From: Apostichopus japonicus
Taxonomy: Eukaryota > Echinodermata > Holothuroidea > Aspidochirotida > Stichopodidae
Assembly: GCF_037975245.1 (NCBI RefSeq)
Contig: NC_092574.1
Location: forward strand, 13,169,213-13,233,212
Direction: 5' to 3'
Length of the DNA: 64,000 bases
Shown here: positions 60,700 through 64,000 of the stretch, piece after piece
Position numbering within the stretch: position 1 is the stretch's first letter
Layout: each line of letters starts with the position of its first letter
The notes under the pieces: model-generated
Told to the model about the DNA's origin: nothing
The model's input: only the letters and a program-made list of their open reading frames with translations
Database searches by the model: none
Position numbers and translations under genes: made by a program

Positions 60700-60840
60700 T
60701 ATATGTCTTTATCTTCTGCAAATTTGCAGCAGCTGGAAAGTGTCATTTCCAACAATCTAGGAAACATTTTAGCCAAAATAATTCTTTGTGTGGTACTACA
60801 CACCAACCCATGTAGTGACGCTTTGCTTAGATAGTGTCGA
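60700..60840. mobile_element. Relic carrying the shared hAT core
   Basis: GGAAAGTGTCATTTCCA, ATTTTAGCCAAAATAATTCT and GCTTTGCTTAGATAGTGTC follow the order found in the elements at 7.8, 8.1 and 8.4 kb. No ends or target duplication could be found, so this is an old or truncated copy. Confidence 0.55.
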
Positions 60841-61904
60841 GGAATTTTTACCTTCAAGCCTTCGCAGGCATAGTGCCTATGACCTTCGAAACACTTACTC
60901 CGGGCCTGGGTGTCCATATTTCAGTGGAATCACATAGCAAATGAAGAAATAAAAAAATGTCCACTATTTAATGGTATAACAGAGCCAGCCGTAGAGTTAC
61001 TTAAGGAATATTTAAGATGTTTAAAGAAGCAACAGTGGTCTCTACTCTAGCATTTATGCATTTGAATAGTCAGTTACATATAAAAATGTAAAATGGCCTC
61101 CGTTCAAGTTATTATGATGACTTAGTCTGTAGATACTTTACTGAGCAATTGTATAATGTGTAATATAAGTATAAGATAGAAATCTCAATTTGCCCATTTT
61201 TGACCGACATCATAGCTTACCACAGTTGGTTATCAAGACAAAACTCTCTGCCCTATGGAATATTGTACAAAAATAAATATACAACATGAAATGATCTTTG
61301 TAACAATTTAGCGTTCAAACTGTTTCTAAATTAATTCAGGCGTATCTTAGAAAGCCATTTTTTCCACCAGTCTGACGATTCAATATTCTCTGATTTTGAT
61401 ATTAAACTGATCAAAACAAGCTAAACCTCAGGATAGTATCAATTTCAAAATTAAGTAATCCTTTCTTAAACTGATGGAGCATTTCTCTCACACGGTGAGG
61501 TTTGACAAGTCACAACTTCACTGTCACAATTTTTCAAAAGTGACGTGACTCGATACAACTCTGCAATGCGACAGATTACAAGAAAATGTCCGTATGATCG
61601 TGACAGAGTGACTTACTTGATAGTCAATGCTCTTTGACTTAATAGATGCATCTGGATGTCAATTGTATGATGAATTATAAAATAGGACTTCTAGCATAGT
61701 AACTGAAAGTAACTTTATCCTGATATAGCTGTAGATGATTCTATACTCAATAGTTGAGTATAGCTGTTAGTTTGATCCCAGCTACTACAAACAGCTACAC
61801 CAACTGAAATGGCCTTCACTTGCTTCTACCAGTGATCCTACATTCATACGCAAGTCAAGCCTCTCGGTTAATTCCTGCTACTACCAGCTGCAATGTCAAC
61901 TGAA
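60841..61904 (-). other. Probable 3'UTR/flank of the acidic gene
   Basis: AT-rich DNA without coding features. A minus-strand AATAAA complement near 60646 is one possible end of the transcript. Confidence 0.35.
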
Positions 61905-62290
61905 AATACAAGCATCTGCAGATAGCCATCGATAATGCAATACTCGTTACAGATAATCAAACATGTCAGTTTGATCCCAGCTACATTACCAACTGAAAAA
62001 TAACCACAGCTTCTGCAGATAGCTGTCAATAATGCTATACTTGTTACAGATAGTCAAACATGTCAGTTTGATCCCAGCTACATTACCAACTGAAAAATAA
62101 CCACAGCTTCTGCAGATAGCTGTCAATAATGCTATACTTGTTACAGATAGTCAAACATGTCAGTTTGATCCCAGCTACATTACCAACTGAAAAATAACCA
62201 CAGCTTCTGCAGATAGCTGTCAATAATGCTATACTAGTACAGAGAGTCAAACATGTCAGTTTGATTCTACATATGGATACTCAAACTCCC
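61905..62290. repeat. 97-bp tandem repeat next to the stop codon of the acidic gene
   Basis: CAGTTTGATCCCAGCTACAT-type units start at 61967, 62064 and 62161, with a last partial copy at 62257 (periods 97, 97, 96). A decayed copy is near 61770. The array lies within the presumed 3'UTR, starting about 25 nt after the stop. Confidence 0.9.
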
Positions 62291-62316
62291 AGCTACATTT
62301 CCTCTATATCCTATAA

Positions 62317-63254
62317 TCAGAGGTCTGTACAATCAAGAATATCTGCCTCTTGAGAACTACTGAATCTCTGCCATACTACCTCCTCCTCCGCCTCCCCTGC
62401 ACCACTGGAGGAGACTGGCACATTGTCTCCCTCATCCTCAATAGTAATAACCTCTTCATCAAAAGACATCCCACCCAAATCAGGATTCACCCCATCATCA
62501 ATCATGACTTGCCCATCGACAGAAAGGTCCGCAACCACAGACAGCCCTTCGCCTCCCCCCTCTTCGTTGTCGGTGTCCGCCTGTATTTCTATCGTCGGGA
62601 CGACGAGAGAATTAAGACGAAGGTCACCTTCCTGAGAATCATAGAGTGTCGTGGAGGGGCCAAATGTCAGTGTGGAGTCGGGAGCAAGATCTAAGATTTC
62701 GGGGTCGTCCACCGATTCCTCTTTCAACGATGCGAGTAGTTCAAAGTCTACCTCATCCGCGACCGAGCCACCTTTCATCGTATCGTCGGAGGCGACAGAA
62801 CTCTCGTCCTTCTCCTGTTCGTCCTCCGAGCTGGCGTAAACGATCAGGGCATGACCGATCTTTGACGATGATTTGTGATCTAGGGAAGACGTCAACGTGG
62901 CTCCTTGTAACTCCATCGTCGGTGTTTGCCGGTCCACGGATTCACTACCGGCATAACCGATGATGTCATCACCGGTAGCAGCTTTGGGGCTCTCGGTCGG
63001 TGGAGACGGCTGTTGGGTTCCGTCTGGTTCTTCGCCTCTCTCTGGTAGACTCTCCCTGCTCCCCTTGAGATGCTTCATCCCCTTACCGTACTCCTCCTCC
63101 CCCTCGTACGGCTCTGATTCGTGCTTCTCCGTCACCTCCTGGATTTCCAGCATCTCCACGCCTTTGGTAGCCGTCATGAGTTGCATGTTCACCTCTCGTA
63201 GCCGGCTACAGATGCCGGCTAACTCGTCTGCAGACATACTGATGGCTATCACAC
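62317..63254 (-). CDS. Last exon of an unrecognised gene; very acidic C-terminus (311 codons)
   Basis: The 938-nt exon follows TTTCACACAG| and runs to a stop at 62317-62319. After a split Gly it reads VIAISMSADELAGICSRL and a helix to about codon 45, then about 265 residues rich in Glu, Asp, Ser, Gly and Pro that look disordered, ending WQRFSSSQEADILDCTDL. Many SxxE/SxxD sites suggest casein-kinase-2-type phosphorylation (inference). I do not recognise the family. The frame stays open over nearly 1 kb with coding-like composition, in contrast to the AT-rich flanks. The preceding exon is at 63973-64000 and the rest lies outside the window. The gene converges on the cyclase gene. Confidence 0.85.
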
Positions 63255-63972
63255 CTGTGTGAAAGGATAACACAGAATTGTGTTAGTTAGTCATAGAAAA
63301 TGATCACAAATGTGTAGTCGTGACACCGTTGATTCAATCACACCGTGGTCAGACTGCATATTCATCAACAAAACATGCTGTCAATAATAAGACTGAACTA
63401 CAAACGATGAAAGCTTTTGACTGACATGGACTATTTTGTGCACGAATCCAGAGGTTTCCTGGATTCATCAAGAACACAGCTGCTTTTTATAGTAAATCAC
63501 TTGCATTAACTGATATGGCTAATTATCACCTAACTTGCCCCATTTGGGGACAAATGAAAACTCTTCATAATATTAATATGTACGGAACAAGACTGGTAAA
63601 ATAAGTGAACCTGGTAGAGAGAGATGTCAGAGTTATTCAAAATTAAAAAAGAAATTCAAACAGCTTAGACTTCAGGGCAGGTTTGAGGATTCATCTTAAA
63701 GTTAAACTATATAACCAATCATTTGCAGTATTTCTCAATTAAAGATAACAAAGGGTCTCTTGAGTAAATAAACATTACATTAATTAGAAGAGCACAATTT
63801 CATTCCATTCATTCCATTCGGTATAATAGTAATTTTAAATATATTCAATAAAATTAAATAAAAATTCACGCAACTAAATAGCATTGCTTACAATATTGTA
63901 CTACTGAGTAACAACAAAATCATTCTTTCTGTTTGTATAGAGTGTTTACTTTACAGAGCAGATGAAACTGAC

Positions 63973-64000
63973 CTGTTTTGCCCTCGGCGAGATGCTCGCA
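63973..64000 (-). CDS. Partial penultimate exon of the same unrecognised gene
   Basis: The last nine codons seen, CEHLAEGKT, plus one base precede donor GTCAGT. The phase (1) fits the exon at 63254, giving EGKTGVIAISMSADELAG across the junction. The exon is cut by the window edge. Confidence 0.7.

Noticed and set aside
61905-62290. Regular repeats resembling a CRISPR array
   Set aside because: The units are directly adjacent 97-bp tandem copies without unique spacers, in a eukaryotic 3'UTR.
58190-62300. Search for the missing C-terminal third of ADCY10 downstream of the last exon
   Set aside because: Plus-strand frames here are short and non-coding-like; no exon with fitting phase and helical-repeat features was found.

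Overview
Eukaryotic nuclear DNA from an animal. The evidence is split genes with GT/AG introns of a few hundred bases to 6 kb, an AT-rich intergenic background, (TA)n arrays, long G and C runs, and many small DNA transposons. Soluble adenylyl cyclase, a five-SH3 SH3D19-type adaptor and many hAT-like short elements together fit a marine invertebrate, perhaps a deuterostome such as an echinoderm. The species cannot be fixed from the window.

Layout. (1) 1-15402: no convincing gene. It holds a 680-bp inverted-repeat element (6185-6864), four hAT-like elements nested inside one another (7132-8925), a fold-back hAT-like element (10410-11001) and simple repeats. The low-numbered end of the next gene's 3'UTR probably lies in its upper part. 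(2) 15403-32977, minus strand: an SH3D19/EVE-1-like adaptor. Eleven coding exons join in frame to 794 aa, with a proline-rich N-terminal half in one large exon and five SH3 domains at the C-terminus. (3) 32978-39251: upstream/intergenic DNA with two related hAT-like insertions (33153-33506, 36900-37623). (4) 39252-58063, plus strand: an ADCY10-like (soluble) adenylyl cyclase. Twenty-four exons join in frame to 1081 aa, giving C1, C2 and a P-loop NTPase region. (5) 58064-62316: 3' flanks of two convergent genes, with a 97-bp tandem repeat. (6) 62317-64000, minus strand: the last two exons of an unrecognised gene with a very acidic C-terminus, running off the window edge.

The two complete genes are arranged head to head about 6 kb apart. 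Nothing in the sequence suggests they work in one pathway.

The strongest observation is in the cyclase. The residues for metal binding, adenine recognition and transition-state stabilisation are all present. The four positions that form the bicarbonate pocket in human sAC (K95, V167, R176, M337) are read here as E, T, N and E. The protein also ends after about 1080 residues in a hydrophobic stretch that could be a tail anchor, instead of continuing to about 1600 aa. Two optional exons could alter the catalytic fold and the tail. Together these suggest a membrane-tethered sAC paralogue that does not respond to bicarbonate.
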